A stretch of DNA of 7,088 nt, from NCBI GenBank assembly GCA_023252315.1, contig JAJPEB010000070.1, forward strand, positions 1 to 7,088. The letters run 5' to 3'. A program made the position numbers and the translations under genes. Below are positions 1 to 5,774 of this stretch, in pieces. Within the stretch, counting starts at the first letter, position 1; each line of letters begins with the position of its first letter. Source of the DNA: Candidatus Woesearchaeota archaeon (GTDB lineage: Archaea; Nanobdellota; Nanobdellia; Woesearchaeales; UBA525). Under the pieces are notes generated by a model, which had not been told where the DNA came from, searched no databases, and saw only the letters and a program-made list of their open reading frames with translations.

Positions 1-1021
1 CGCGCTCAAGAAGCTCACCGAGAAGACGGAGACGGACATCGACGACATCATCGTCCAGATCGCGAGCAGGCCGCTCTTCTACCTCATCCTCGTGGGCGGG
101 CTCTTCCTCTCGCTCAACCAGCTCACCGTCCTCAACCCCTACAGGGGCATGATCGACGGCTCCTTCTACGTGCTCATCGTGCTCATCGTCTCGTGGATGG
201 TCTCGCGCGTCTTCGCGCTGCTCACGACGCGCTGGTTCCAGGCGAAGGCGAACGTGCAGGGCTCCCCGCGCCTGCTCAACATCATCGCGGGCGTCATCAT
301 CTACATCTTCGCGATCATCATCGTCCTCTCGCACTTCCAGGTCGAGATCACGCCGTTCGTGGCGGCGCTCGGCGTCGGCGGCCTCGCGGTCGGCCTCGCG
401 CTGCAGGACACGCTCAGCAACGTCTTCGCAGGGCTGCACATCATCTCGGACGAGCCCGTGCGCGTGCACGACATGGTCGAGATACAGGGGGAGAACATCG
501 TCGGCGTCGTGCACGACATCGGCTGGCGCTCGACGAGGATCAGGACGATGCGCAACAACATCGTCATCATCCCGAACTCGAAGCTCGCGAACAGCGTCAT
601 CACGAACTACCACATGCCCGAGCACAGCCTCAGGACTCCCGTCGAGTGCGGCGTCGACTACAGCCAGGATCTCGAGCGCGTCGAGCGCATCGCGATCGAG
701 GTGGCGTCGCAGGTGCAGAAGGAGATCGCGGGCGCGAACAAGTCCCACCAGCCCACCGTGCGCTTCCACACGTTCGCGGACAGCAACGTCAACTTCAGGA
801 TCTGGCTCGGCATCAGCAGGTACGAGGACAAGTTCCGCATCGAGCACGAGTTCATCAAGCGCCTGCACACGCGCTTCGCGAAGGAGGGCATCGAGATCTC
901 CTGGCCCGTGCGCAAGGTGTACCACATGGGCGCGCCCCCGCAAGCTCCTGCACCTGCCACGCCCGAGCCTGAGCCCTCGGCGCAGCGCCGTATGCCGGCG
1001 AAGGACGGCGGGCCCGCGTAG
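1..1021 (+). CDS. MscS-family mechanosensitive ion channel (5' end outside window)
   Basis: This is a membrane channel that would open under membrane tension and release solutes during hypo-osmotic shock. The frame is open from base 2 to the TAG at 1019-1021, giving 339 visible residues; the true start lies upstream, so the ATG at 92 should not be used as the start. Visible order: an amphipathic stretch (LTEKTETDIDDII), a hydrophobic helix (about bases 75-125), a second helix (about 150-225), a third (about 275-335), then the glycine/alanine-rich pore helix VAALGVGGLAVGLALQDTL followed by NVFAGLHI, the family signature. The cytosolic beta domain follows (DMVEI, GVVHDIGWRSTRIRT, IIPNSKLAN), then the alpha/beta domain, ending in a Pro/Ala/Glu-rich tail of about 30 residues unlikely to be folded. 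The family call is secure; the subtype (MscS, YnaI-like or archaeal MscMJ-like) cannot be decided. It converges on folK with a 64-base gap. Confidence 0.93.
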   Translation, partial: ALKKLTEKTETDIDDIIVQIASRPLFYLILVGGLFLSLNQLTVLNPYRGMIDGSFYVLIVLIVSWMVSRVFALLTTRWFQAKANVQGSPRLLNIIAGVIIYIFAIIIVLSHFQVEITPFVAALGVGGLAVGLALQDTLSNVFAGLHIISDEPVRVHDMVEIQGENIVGVVHDIGWRSTRIRTMRNNIVIIPNSKLANSVITNYHMPEHSLRTPVECGVDYSQDLERVERIAIEVASQVQKEIAGANKSHQPTVRFHTFADSNVNFRIWLGISRYEDKFRIEHEFIKRLHTRFAKEGIEISWPVRKVYHMGAPPQAPAPATPEPEPSAQRRMPAKDGGPA

Positions 1022-1085
1022 GCCGAGAACGCCCCCGCCCTATTTCCCACTCACGCTCATTCTCTCCCTTCCTTCCCCCGGATGG
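1022..1085. other. convergent intergenic gap between mscS-like gene and folK
   Basis: This 64-base spacer separates the stops of two converging genes. On the + strand it is pyrimidine-rich (CTATTTCCC, then CATTCTCTCCCTTCCTTCC) and distinctly less G-rich than the coding sequence. That could serve as a loose T-rich termination region for the + strand channel gene. There is no clear hairpin and no run of five or more T, so I do not call a terminator. Confidence 0.4.
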
Positions 1086-1589
1086 CTATCGCCGCACGCG
1101 CATCCGCACGGCATTCGCCGCGGTCTCGGGCACGCGCGAGAGCAGCGTGCGCACGTCCGCACGGAGCACGGGGTGCGCCGCGTCCGGCGCGATCTCGCAT
1201 AGCGGCGCGAGCGCGAAGCGGCGCAGGTGCATGCGCGGATGCGGGACCTTGAGATCCTCCTCATCGAGCACGAGATCGCCGTAGAGCAGGATATCGATAT
1301 CGATCGCGCGCGGCCCGCAGGGAAACGAGGGGACCCGCCCCAGCTCCTGCTCGATGCGTTTCGCGAGCGCGAGCAGCCCGCGCGCAGGGAGCGCGGTGCG
1401 CAGCGCGATCGCGCAGTTGAGGAACGGGGGCTGGTCGGCGTGCCCCTCGGGCTGCGTCTCGTAGAGCGACGATCGCGAGAGGATCTCGCACCGCTCGGAG
1501 AGGGACTCTATCGCACGCGCGATCGTGCGCTCACGATCGCCGAGGTTCGCGCCGAGCCCGAGGTACGCGACGGTCCCCCGCTGCGTCAT
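1086..1589 (-). CDS. folK: 2-amino-4-hydroxy-6-hydroxymethyldihydropteridine pyrophosphokinase (HPPK)
   Basis: HPPK transfers pyrophosphate from ATP to 6-hydroxymethyl-7,8-dihydropterin, producing the substrate of dihydropteroate synthase in cytosolic folate synthesis. The 167-residue length fits the family (E. coli 159). Motifs in order: YLGLGANLGDR near the N-terminus, SSLYETQPEG, FLNCAIAL, the LGR element, then GPRAIDIDILLYG carrying the two Mg-binding aspartates of the family (DxD), then VPHPRMHLRRFALAPL. The ATG at 1589-1587 overlaps the folB stop as ATGA, and GAGG lies 5 bases upstream, so the start is well supported and translation is probably coupled. It is the last gene of folP-folB-folK. 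Most archaea make other pterins with unrelated enzymes, so this bacterial-type gene is notable next to archaeal promoters. Confidence 0.95.
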   Translation of the reverse strand: MTQRGTVAYLGLGANLGDRERTIARAIESLSERCEILSRSSLYETQPEGHADQPPFLNCAIALRTALPARGLLALAKRIEQELGRVPSFPCGPRAIDIDILLYGDLVLDEEDLKVPHPRMHLRRFALAPLCEIAPDAAHPVLRADVRTLLSRVPETAANAVRMRVRR

Positions 1590-1987
1590 CGCTCCCTCGC
1601 CACGCGCACCTCGACGCCGACCTCGCGCGCGCCGTGCCTGCGCGCGGCGTCGGGCTTGCGCAGGAGCACGCGCACGCCGCGCACGGCGTCCATGCGCGAG
1701 AGCAGGCGCCGCGCGATCTCGTGCGCGAGCGTCTCGAGCAGGCGGAACTCGCGCGAGAGCGCGGCCTCGCGCGCGATCGCGATCGCGTCCGTGTAGCTCG
1801 CGGTGCGCGAGAGGTCGTCGTCGCGTGCCGCTGCGCCCGTGTCCACCTCGAGGTCGAGGTCGAGCGTGAGCTGCTGCGCGTGCGCCCTCTCCTGCTCCCC
1901 GACGCCGATCCTGCAGGGGAGCGTAGCCTCGCGCACGATGACGGTTCCAGTGCCGATGCCTGCGCCCGCGCCGCAGCCGTCGCTCAT
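1586..1987 (-). CDS. folB: dihydroneopterin aldolase, FolB type
   Basis: FolB cleaves 7,8-dihydroneopterin to 6-hydroxymethyldihydropterin and glycolaldehyde, supplying FolK. The product is 133 residues, slightly longer than the usual ~120 because of a Gly/Ala-rich N-terminal run (GCGAGAGIGTGT) before the first strand. Family features: RIGVGEQERAHAQQL with the conserved glutamate region, TLDLDLEVD, the SYTDA segment around the conserved tyrosine, the LLETLAHEIA helix, and VRVLLRKPDA containing the lysine expected to be catalytic. The epimerase FolX has the same fold and cannot be fully excluded, but the position between folP and folK favours FolB. The ATG overlaps the folP stop (ATGA), with GGTGA 7 bases upstream, complementary to the CACCUCC end of archaeal 16S rRNA. 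It is in the same frame as the 5' part of the broken folP, which leaves an artificial long open frame through both. Confidence 0.9.
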   Translation of the reverse strand: MSDGCGAGAGIGTGTVIVREATLPCRIGVGEQERAHAQQLTLDLDLEVDTGAAARDDDLSRTASYTDAIAIAREAALSREFRLLETLAHEIARRLLSRMDAVRGVRVLLRKPDAARRHGAREVGVEVRVARER

Positions 1988-2809
1988 GCGCGCCTCACCG
2001 CGTCCGCGAGCGCGAGCGCGCGGCGCGTCTGCGCGACGTCGTGCGCGCGCACGATGTGCGCGCCCTCCATCGCGGCGATGACTGCCGCCGCGAGCGAGCC
2101 CTCCAGGCGCTCGTGCGCGGGAGCGTCGCCCGCGAGCGCGCCGATGAACGACTTGCGCGACGCGCCCACGAGGAGCGGGCAGCCCGGCACGCGCAGCTCG
2201 CGCAGGCGCTTGAGCAGCGCGAGGTTGAGCGAGCGTCTTGCCGAAGCCGATGCCGGGGTCCACGATGACGCCGCGCACGCCGCCATCCCTCGCGGCCGCC
2301 GCGCGCTCGGCGAGGAAGCGCCGTACCTCCTCGACGACGTCGCCGTAGCTCGGGCGCTCCTGCATGCGCTTTGGCGTGCCCTGCATGTGCATGACGACGA
2401 CGCCCGCGCCGTGGCCTGCCGCGATCTCGATCATCGCGGGGTCGCGCAGGCCGGAGATGTCGTTCACGATGCAGGCCCCGGCCTCGAGCGCCTTGCGCGC
2501 GACCTCGGGCTTGCACGTGTCGATGCTGACGGGGACCGCGACGTCGCGCGCGATCGCCTCGATGACGGGGAGCACGCGGCGCAGCTCCTCCTGCGCGCTC
2601 ACAGGATCGCTTCCCGGGCGCGAGCTCTCGCCGCCGATGTCGACGATGTCTGCCCCTTCCCGCACGAGGCGCCTCGCGTGCGCGATCGCGTCGCTAGGAC
2701 TCAGGTATCTCCCGCCGTCGGAGAAGCTGTCGGGCGTGACGTTGAGCACCCCCATGACGAGCGTGCGCTCGAACGAGAGCGCGTGCGCGCCGCACCTGAT
2801 CGGGTCCAT
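1984..2809 (-). CDS. folP: dihydropteroate synthase, frameshifted as given
   Basis: DHPS joins 6-hydroxymethyldihydropterin pyrophosphate to p-aminobenzoate, making dihydropteroate on a TIM barrel. The ATG at 2809-2807 gives MDPIRCG, then MGVLNVTPDSFSDGG, GADIVDIGGESSRPG, VSIDT, IVNDISG and DPGIGFGKT. After residue 193 (base 2231) the family sequence continues only in another frame, from 2229 to the TGA at 1986-1984: LNLALLKRL, LLVGASRKSFIG with the substrate lysine, and RAHDV with the arginine and histidine of the site. Restoring two missing bases at about 2230 gives GKTLxLNLALL and 275 residues, a normal DHPS length. Read literally, the frame misses those C-terminal active-site residues and runs on into folB as a 407-residue hybrid. 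Because both halves are well conserved and the downstream genes are intact, sequencing or assembly error is likeliest; a real mutation or programmed shift is possible. First gene of the operon, with its own TATA box. Confidence 0.9.
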
Positions 2810-2830
2810 GGCGCGCGGGGCGAGGGGCGG

Positions 2831-2838
2831 GTTTTTCA
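2831..2838 (-). promoter_or_regulatory. archaeal TATA-like box of the folP-folB-folK operon
   Basis: On the minus strand GAAAAACC is centred about 25 bases upstream of the folP ATG, and the bases between are almost purely G+C. This is the weakest-looking of the five boxes (an A-run rather than a TA alternation), but its spacing agrees with the others. It implies a leaderless or near-leaderless folP message. It sits in the 58-base gap after the stop of the 133-residue membrane protein gene. Confidence 0.5.
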
Positions 2839-2867
2839 GGATTTCCCCTCGTTCCCCAGGGGGGAGC

Positions 2868-3269
2868 TCAGATGAAGAAGCCGTAGACGCGCGCGACCGT
2901 GAAGTTGAGCGCGATGCCGATGAGCGTGTGGAGCATGTAGCGCCCGCTGAACGTGCCGGAGAGGATGCCCGCCGCGACGGAGATCACGTAGAAGACGAGG
3001 ACCGGGAGCAGCAGGCTCGGCATCGCGAGCGCGAGATAGCCGACGAGGATGGCGACGGGGACCTGCAGCCACACGAAGGCGAACCTCCCCGGGCGGGGGA
3101 GCATGTACGCGACGGTGAGCGCGATCGCGCCCGCGAGGGTGTTCTCGCCCGAGCGCGCGAGGATGACCATGAAGATGGGCGTGAGGTCGAAGCCGGGCAT
3201 GTGCAGCAGCCATGTGCCGAGCGCAGACAGCGCGAAGTTCGCGACGGCGAGGGCGACGATGAGCCACAT
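2868..3269 (-). CDS. small polytopic membrane protein, function unknown
   Basis: I do not recognise this 133-residue protein. It is strongly hydrophobic with about four membrane segments, roughly residues 2-22 (WLIVALAVANFALSALGTWL), 28-54, 64-96 (possibly one long or two short helices) and 98-128. Polar links include ARSGEN, LPRPGRF and SGTFSGRY. Charged residues are few, with no obvious catalytic motif, and the protein ends right after a last hydrophobic stretch (VYGFFI). The ATG at 3269 is chosen because a TTTAAA box lies 26 bases upstream, the same leaderless layout as other unit-starting genes here. A longer alternative frame over the same bases is Arg/His-rich and looks like a G+C shadow. 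It is read in the same direction as uvrC and folP but has its own promoter and a 58-base gap to folP, so it need not share their role. Confidence 0.75.
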   Translation of the reverse strand: MWLIVALAVANFALSALGTWLLHMPGFDLTPIFMVILARSGENTLAGAIALTVAYMLPRPGRFAFVWLQVPVAILVGYLALAMPSLLLPVLVFYVISVAAGILSGTFSGRYMLHTLIGIALNFTVARVYGFFI

Positions 3270-3292
3270 GCGGCGTGCGGGGTGCCGTGTCG

Positions 3293-3298
3293 TTTAAA
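3293..3298 (-). promoter_or_regulatory. TATA box (TTTAAA) of the 133-residue membrane protein gene
   Basis: TTTAAA is centred 26 bases upstream of the ATG at 3269. The intervening 23 bases are almost all G+C, so the box stands out. The spacing matches an archaeal TATA box with transcription starting at or next to the start codon. There is no Shine-Dalgarno sequence before this ATG. Confidence 0.7.
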
Positions 3299-3562
3299 GG
3301 GCTTTGGTGCGGGATGGCCCCTCTTCCCTTTCCTCTTTTCTCGTCGTTCTTTCCTTCTTTCCTGAAGCCCCCGCTCTTCTTTCATTTCGTCTTTCCTTGC
3401 TCTCCTGCACTTCTCTGGGATGCTGCCTTGGCGTAGGCCAGGAGAGGCCGCGATTCGTGCAGCGGCCTCGACATAAGACCGCGGAATGCAGTGAGCTAGA
3501 AGCGCCGCAGCATCCTGTCCGTAAGAAGAATTCCCGATTCTCTCACTCTTCCTGTCTCTTCT
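3299..3562. other. gene-free stretch with strand-asymmetric pyrimidine tracts
   Basis: Between the TTTAAA box and the uvrC stop I find no credible gene. Frames open across it give low-complexity Ser/Leu- or Arg/Lys-rich products. About 3319-3418 and 3536-3574 are strongly pyrimidine-rich on the + strand (CTTTCCTCTTTTCTC, TTCTTTCCTTCTTTCCTG, CTCTCACTCTTCCTGTCTC), far lower in G than anything else in the window. Between these tracts lies a G+C-rich core, 3416-3517, full of inverted repeats and annotated separately. The T-rich + strand downstream of the core could help terminate a + strand RNA. The minus strand, which uvrC transcription would run along, is purine-rich and has no T tract. Confidence 0.6.
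3416..3517 (+). ncRNA. candidate structured non-coding RNA, class unknown
   Basis: Three nested or adjacent helices can be drawn by eye. The outer helix is GGATGCTGC (3418-3426) with GCAGCATCC (3507-3515), nine perfect pairs plus two G-U pairs outward. Inside it, CTTGGC (3427-3432) pairs with GCCAGG (3437-3442) around a GTAG loop. Then GAGGCCGC (3444-3451) pairs with GCGGCCTC (3462-3469) around a ten-base loop. About 37 bases (3470-3506) remain without an obvious strong helix. G-U pairs in the outer and first inner helices favour the + strand, since they become A-C mismatches on the other. A T-rich stretch follows about 20 bases later. It fits no class I can recognise: no tRNA T-loop, no SRP helix 8, no 5S core, no C/D boxes. 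High G+C makes chance stems likelier, so this is a candidate only. Confidence 0.35.
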
Positions 3563-5140
3563 CTACTTCTTCTCGGCCGTCTGCTCCCGGAACCCCATCT
3601 CCCTGCGCTTGCGGTTGTACCTGATCGCCTGGCGGTGCGTGCTGTCGCGGATGCGGCGCAAGAGCAGCATCATGCGCGACATCTTGTCGAAGCGGCGCGG
3701 CGCCTCCTCGCCCGGCAGGTACAGCTCCTCCTCGCGCTTCGCGAGCCCGACGATGGGAAGCTTCAGGCCGAGCTCGCCCAGCGCGCGCAGCGCCGCCGCG
3801 AGCTGCCCAGCGCCCCCGTCCACGATCACGAGCCCCGGCATCTCGGAGCCTTCCTCGAGCACGCGCGCGTACCTGCGCCGCACTGCCTCGTGCATCGACG
3901 CGAAGTCGTCGTTTCTCCCGGTCACGTCGCGGATCAGGAAGCGCCGGTAGCCCTGCCCGTCGGGCATCCCGTACGTCCAGCGTGTCATGCCGGCGACGAT
4001 GTGCTCGCGCCCGAGATTCGAGATGTCGAAGCACTCGATCGCCGCGGGCACGCTCGGCAGGTTGAGCGCGTCCTGCACCGCGACGAGCGCGTCCTCGCTC
4101 TCCTCGAGGTTCTTGAGCGCGAGGCGCGCGAGCGCGGCCTTCTCGCCCTGCTGCGGGAGCGTGAGCGCGACCTTGGCCCCCTTGAGACGCGCGAGGTAGC
4201 CCTCGAGCGCCTCGTGCTCGGCGCCATCCTCCCACAGCGGCTCGCTCACGACGATCTCCGAGGGTATCGGCCGCGTCGCGTAGTATTGCTTCACGAAGGT
4301 CTGGAAGATCCCCTCCTCGTCGTCGAAGCGGAACTCGCGCTTGCCCGAGAGCACGCCCTTGTCGATCGAGAAGAGCGCGAAGCGCGCGCGCAGGCCCGTG
4401 CGCTTGAGCGCGATGATGTCCTGGTCGTGGCGCTTGACGAGGTCCACCTTCTGCCGCTCGTGCAGGATCTCGATCGCGTCGATGCGCCGCTTCGCTTCCA
4501 GCGCCGCTTCGTACCTGCGCTCCTTCGCGGCCTGCGCCATCTCGCCGCCCAGGCGCACGAGCACGTCCTTCGTGTGGCCCTTGAGGAACTCCTCGGCGCC
4601 GCGCACCTGCGCCGCGTACTGCTCCTCGCTCGCGTAGCCCGCGCATGGCGCCGTGCACAGCCCGAGGTGGTAGTTGAGGCACGGCCGCTTGGGCATCGTC
4701 TTGCACGTGCGCAGCTGGAAGAGGCGCTGGGTAAGCGCCATGACCTGGTTGCGCGCGCCGCCGTCGACGTAGGGGCCGAAGGCCTTGCCCTTGCGCGAGG
4801 GCGCGCGCGTCGAGAGCAGGCGCGGGAAGGAGTCCGCCGTGAGCGCGATGTACGCGTAGGTCTTCCCGTCCTTGAGGCTCACGTTGTACTTGGGCGCGTG
4901 CTTCTTGATGAGGCGGTTCTCGAGCAGGAGCGCCTCGACCTCGTTGTCGACGATGATGTGCTCGATCTCCGCGATGTGGCGCACGAGGATCGCGGTCTTC
5001 GGGGAGTGCGGGCCCGCGCCGAAGTACGACGACACGCGCGAGCGCAGCGACTTCGCCTTGCCGATGTAGATGATCGTCCCCTCCCTGTCCTTGAAGAGGT
5101 AGACGCCGGGCTCGCGGGGGAGCGTCGAGGGATCGCGCAT
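3563..5140 (-). CDS. uvrC: UvrC excinuclease subunit lacking the C-terminal HhH domain
   Basis: UvrC makes both incisions around a DNA lesion after UvrA and UvrB have located it. The 525-residue product has an N-terminal GIY-YIG nuclease (PGVYLF near 11-16, IIYIGKAKSLRSR near 23-35, LLENRLIKK near 72-80). Four cysteines C146, C154, C162 and C166 (TCKTMPKRPC, LCTAPC) match the iron-sulfur ligand positions of bacterial UvrC. A UVR/UvrB-contact segment lies near 195-232, and the RNase H-like nuclease has ECFDIS (D372), RNDD (D411/412), IVDGG (D441) and RDSTH (H502). The protein stops at about 525, just after the RYNRKRR segment, where bacterial UvrC (about 600) continues into a helix-hairpin-helix pair. 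The sequence after the TAG holds no such domain in any frame. The ATG at 5140 is chosen over longer frames because a TTCAAAAG box lies about 26 bases upstream and the family N-terminus begins here. uvrA and uvrB are not in the window. Confidence 0.95.
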   Translation of the reverse strand: MRDPSTLPREPGVYLFKDREGTIIYIGKAKSLRSRVSSYFGAGPHSPKTAILVRHIAEIEHIIVDNEVEALLLENRLIKKHAPKYNVSLKDGKTYAYIALTADSFPRLLSTRAPSRKGKAFGPYVDGGARNQVMALTQRLFQLRTCKTMPKRPCLNYHLGLCTAPCAGYASEEQYAAQVRGAEEFLKGHTKDVLVRLGGEMAQAAKERRYEAALEAKRRIDAIEILHERQKVDLVKRHDQDIIALKRTGLRARFALFSIDKGVLSGKREFRFDDEEGIFQTFVKQYYATRPIPSEIVVSEPLWEDGAEHEALEGYLARLKGAKVALTLPQQGEKAALARLALKNLEESEDALVAVQDALNLPSVPAAIECFDISNLGREHIVAGMTRWTYGMPDGQGYRRFLIRDVTGRNDDFASMHEAVRRRYARVLEEGSEMPGLVIVDGGAGQLAAALRALGELGLKLPIVGLAKREEELYLPGEEAPRRFDKMSRMMLLLRRIRDSTHRQAIRYNRKRREMGFREQTAEKK

Positions 5141-5162
5141 GGCGCACGGTGTGGCGGGACGG

Positions 5163-5170
5163 CTTTTGAA
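5163..5170 (-). promoter_or_regulatory. TATA-like box of uvrC
   Basis: On the minus strand TTCAAAAG is centred about 26 bases upstream of the uvrC ATG. It is preceded by CGGAACA, a purine-rich run in the place where an archaeal TFB-recognition element would sit. The 22 bases between box and ATG are G+C-rich with no ribosome binding site, consistent with a leaderless uvrC message. Confidence 0.65.
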
Positions 5171-5212
5171 TGTTCCGTCGGGAGATGGCCTGTCGGGGGG
5201 CTTCGCGCCAAG

Positions 5213-5220
5213 GGTTTTAA
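5213..5220 (+). promoter_or_regulatory. TATA-like box (GGTTTTAA) of the 170-residue protein gene
   Basis: TTTTAA at 5215-5220 is centred about 26 bases upstream of the ATG at 5243, in otherwise G+C-rich sequence. It points away from the uvrC box, about 43 bases from it, so the 102-base gap holds two back-to-back promoters. A GTCGGG hexamer occurs twice between them (5177-5182 and 5192-5197), too weak a repeat to call an operator. Confidence 0.65.
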
Positions 5221-5242
5221 GCGGCGGCGCGCTCCCACGGCC

Positions 5243-5755
5243 ATGGACCTGTATCTCGTCGGGAAGCTGGGGGAGGAGCGCCAGGAGCTGCGCAACACGT
5301 ACTGCGTGACGCACGGCGGGCTGCTCGTGCCGCACCCGACGTACTTCTTCTCGGATAGCTTCCGCGCAGGGAACTCCATCGCGGGGCTGCTCGAATGGAA
5401 GGAGATCACGAGAAGGGAGTTCAGGGAGTACCTCGAGAGGTATGTCGAGGAGGGCGTCGCGGTCGTCAGCGAGATCCTGCGCATCGTCGATATCGATCAT
5501 CAGGGGGCATATCTTCCGGAGTCACGCAGGTTCCTCAACAGCAAGGCGCTCTCCGGGCTGCGCGAATCGCTGTATGCGGCGGCGCTTCCCAGCTACAAGA
5601 GAAACGCGAGGGGGTTCGTGCGCGAGTGGGACGAGCTCGACGGCAAGTACCAGGCGTTCTACGGGCGCCTCGCGCGCGAGCAGCGTACCCCGCCCGCCGA
5701 GGAGCCGCGCCTTCCGGGTATAGAGGAGCTCGGGCTGCGCCTGCGCGACGAGTGA
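5243..5755 (+). CDS. soluble protein of unknown function, divergent from uvrC
   Basis: I do not recognise this 170-residue protein. It begins MDLYLVGKLGEERQELRNTY and contains CVTHGGLLVPHPTYFFSD, a helical charged region (LLEWKEITRREFREYLERYVEEG), a short IVDIDHQGAYLPESRRFLN stretch, and a basic helical region ending in a Pro/Glu-rich tail (TPPAEEPRLPGIEE). It has no membrane segment or signal peptide, one cysteine, and several conserved-looking His, Tyr and Asp residues (THGG, VPHP, DIDHQ) that could form a site; that is speculation. The ATG at 5243 is chosen because a TTTTAA box sits 26 bases upstream, although the frame is open far upstream across uvrC; that upstream part is an Arg/Ala/Leu-rich shadow. 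The divergent promoters leave room for co-regulation with uvrC. It converges on the next gene with a 19-base gap. Confidence 0.8.
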   Translation: MDLYLVGKLGEERQELRNTYCVTHGGLLVPHPTYFFSDSFRAGNSIAGLLEWKEITRREFREYLERYVEEGVAVVSEILRIVDIDHQGAYLPESRRFLNSKALSGLRESLYAAALPSYKRNARGFVREWDELDGKYQAFYGRLAREQRTPPAEEPRLPGIEELGLRLRDE

Positions 5756-5774
5756 GGGGGCGGAGCGGGCGTCG

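Noticed and set aside
1290..1312. GATATCGATATCGATCG, a short repeat resembling an operator or methylation cluster.
   Set aside because: It is coding sequence for the conserved RAIDIDI motif of FolK; the repetition follows from alternating Asp and Ile codons.
1986..2809. A FolP-FolB natural fusion protein.
   Set aside because: The middle part of the single open frame has no similarity to a linker or domain, while the missing half of DHPS is intact in another frame and ends exactly at the ATGA overlap with folB.
2845..2866. CCCC/GGGG inverted repeat after the 133-residue membrane protein gene as a terminator.
   Set aside because: The stem is only four or five pairs of homopolymeric G/C and is not followed by a T tract on the minus strand.
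1227..2875. Long + strand open frames antisense to the folate operon.
   Set aside because: They encode Arg/Ala-rich sequence without family motifs, whereas the minus strand carries clear FolK, FolB and FolP motifs.
2984..3385. A Lys/Arg/Glu-rich minus-strand protein starting in the purine-rich spacer.
   Set aside because: Its start is a purine-tract artefact, and the rest overlaps the membrane protein gene in another frame as Ser/Arg-rich low-complexity sequence.
3418..3515. A tRNA gene (possibly selenocysteine tRNA, from the 9-pair outer stem and 6-pair arm with a 4-base loop).
   Set aside because: There is no T-arm with a TTCGA-type loop next to the 3' side of the outer stem, no anticodon loop of seven bases in the long hairpin, and no TCA in the expected place. 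A TAGCTCA string on the other strand (about 3492-3498) lacks the matching D-stem.
5177..5197. A GTCGGG direct repeat between the two divergent promoters as a possible regulator site.
   Set aside because: Six bases repeated once in G+C-rich DNA is expected by chance, and the flanks do not match.
3635..5242. A very long + strand frame upstream of the 170-residue protein.
   Set aside because: Its product is Arg/Ala/Leu/Val-rich and low in complexity, lies wholly antisense to well-conserved uvrC, and the downstream protein has its own TATA box and ATG. Open antisense frames are expected at this G+C content.
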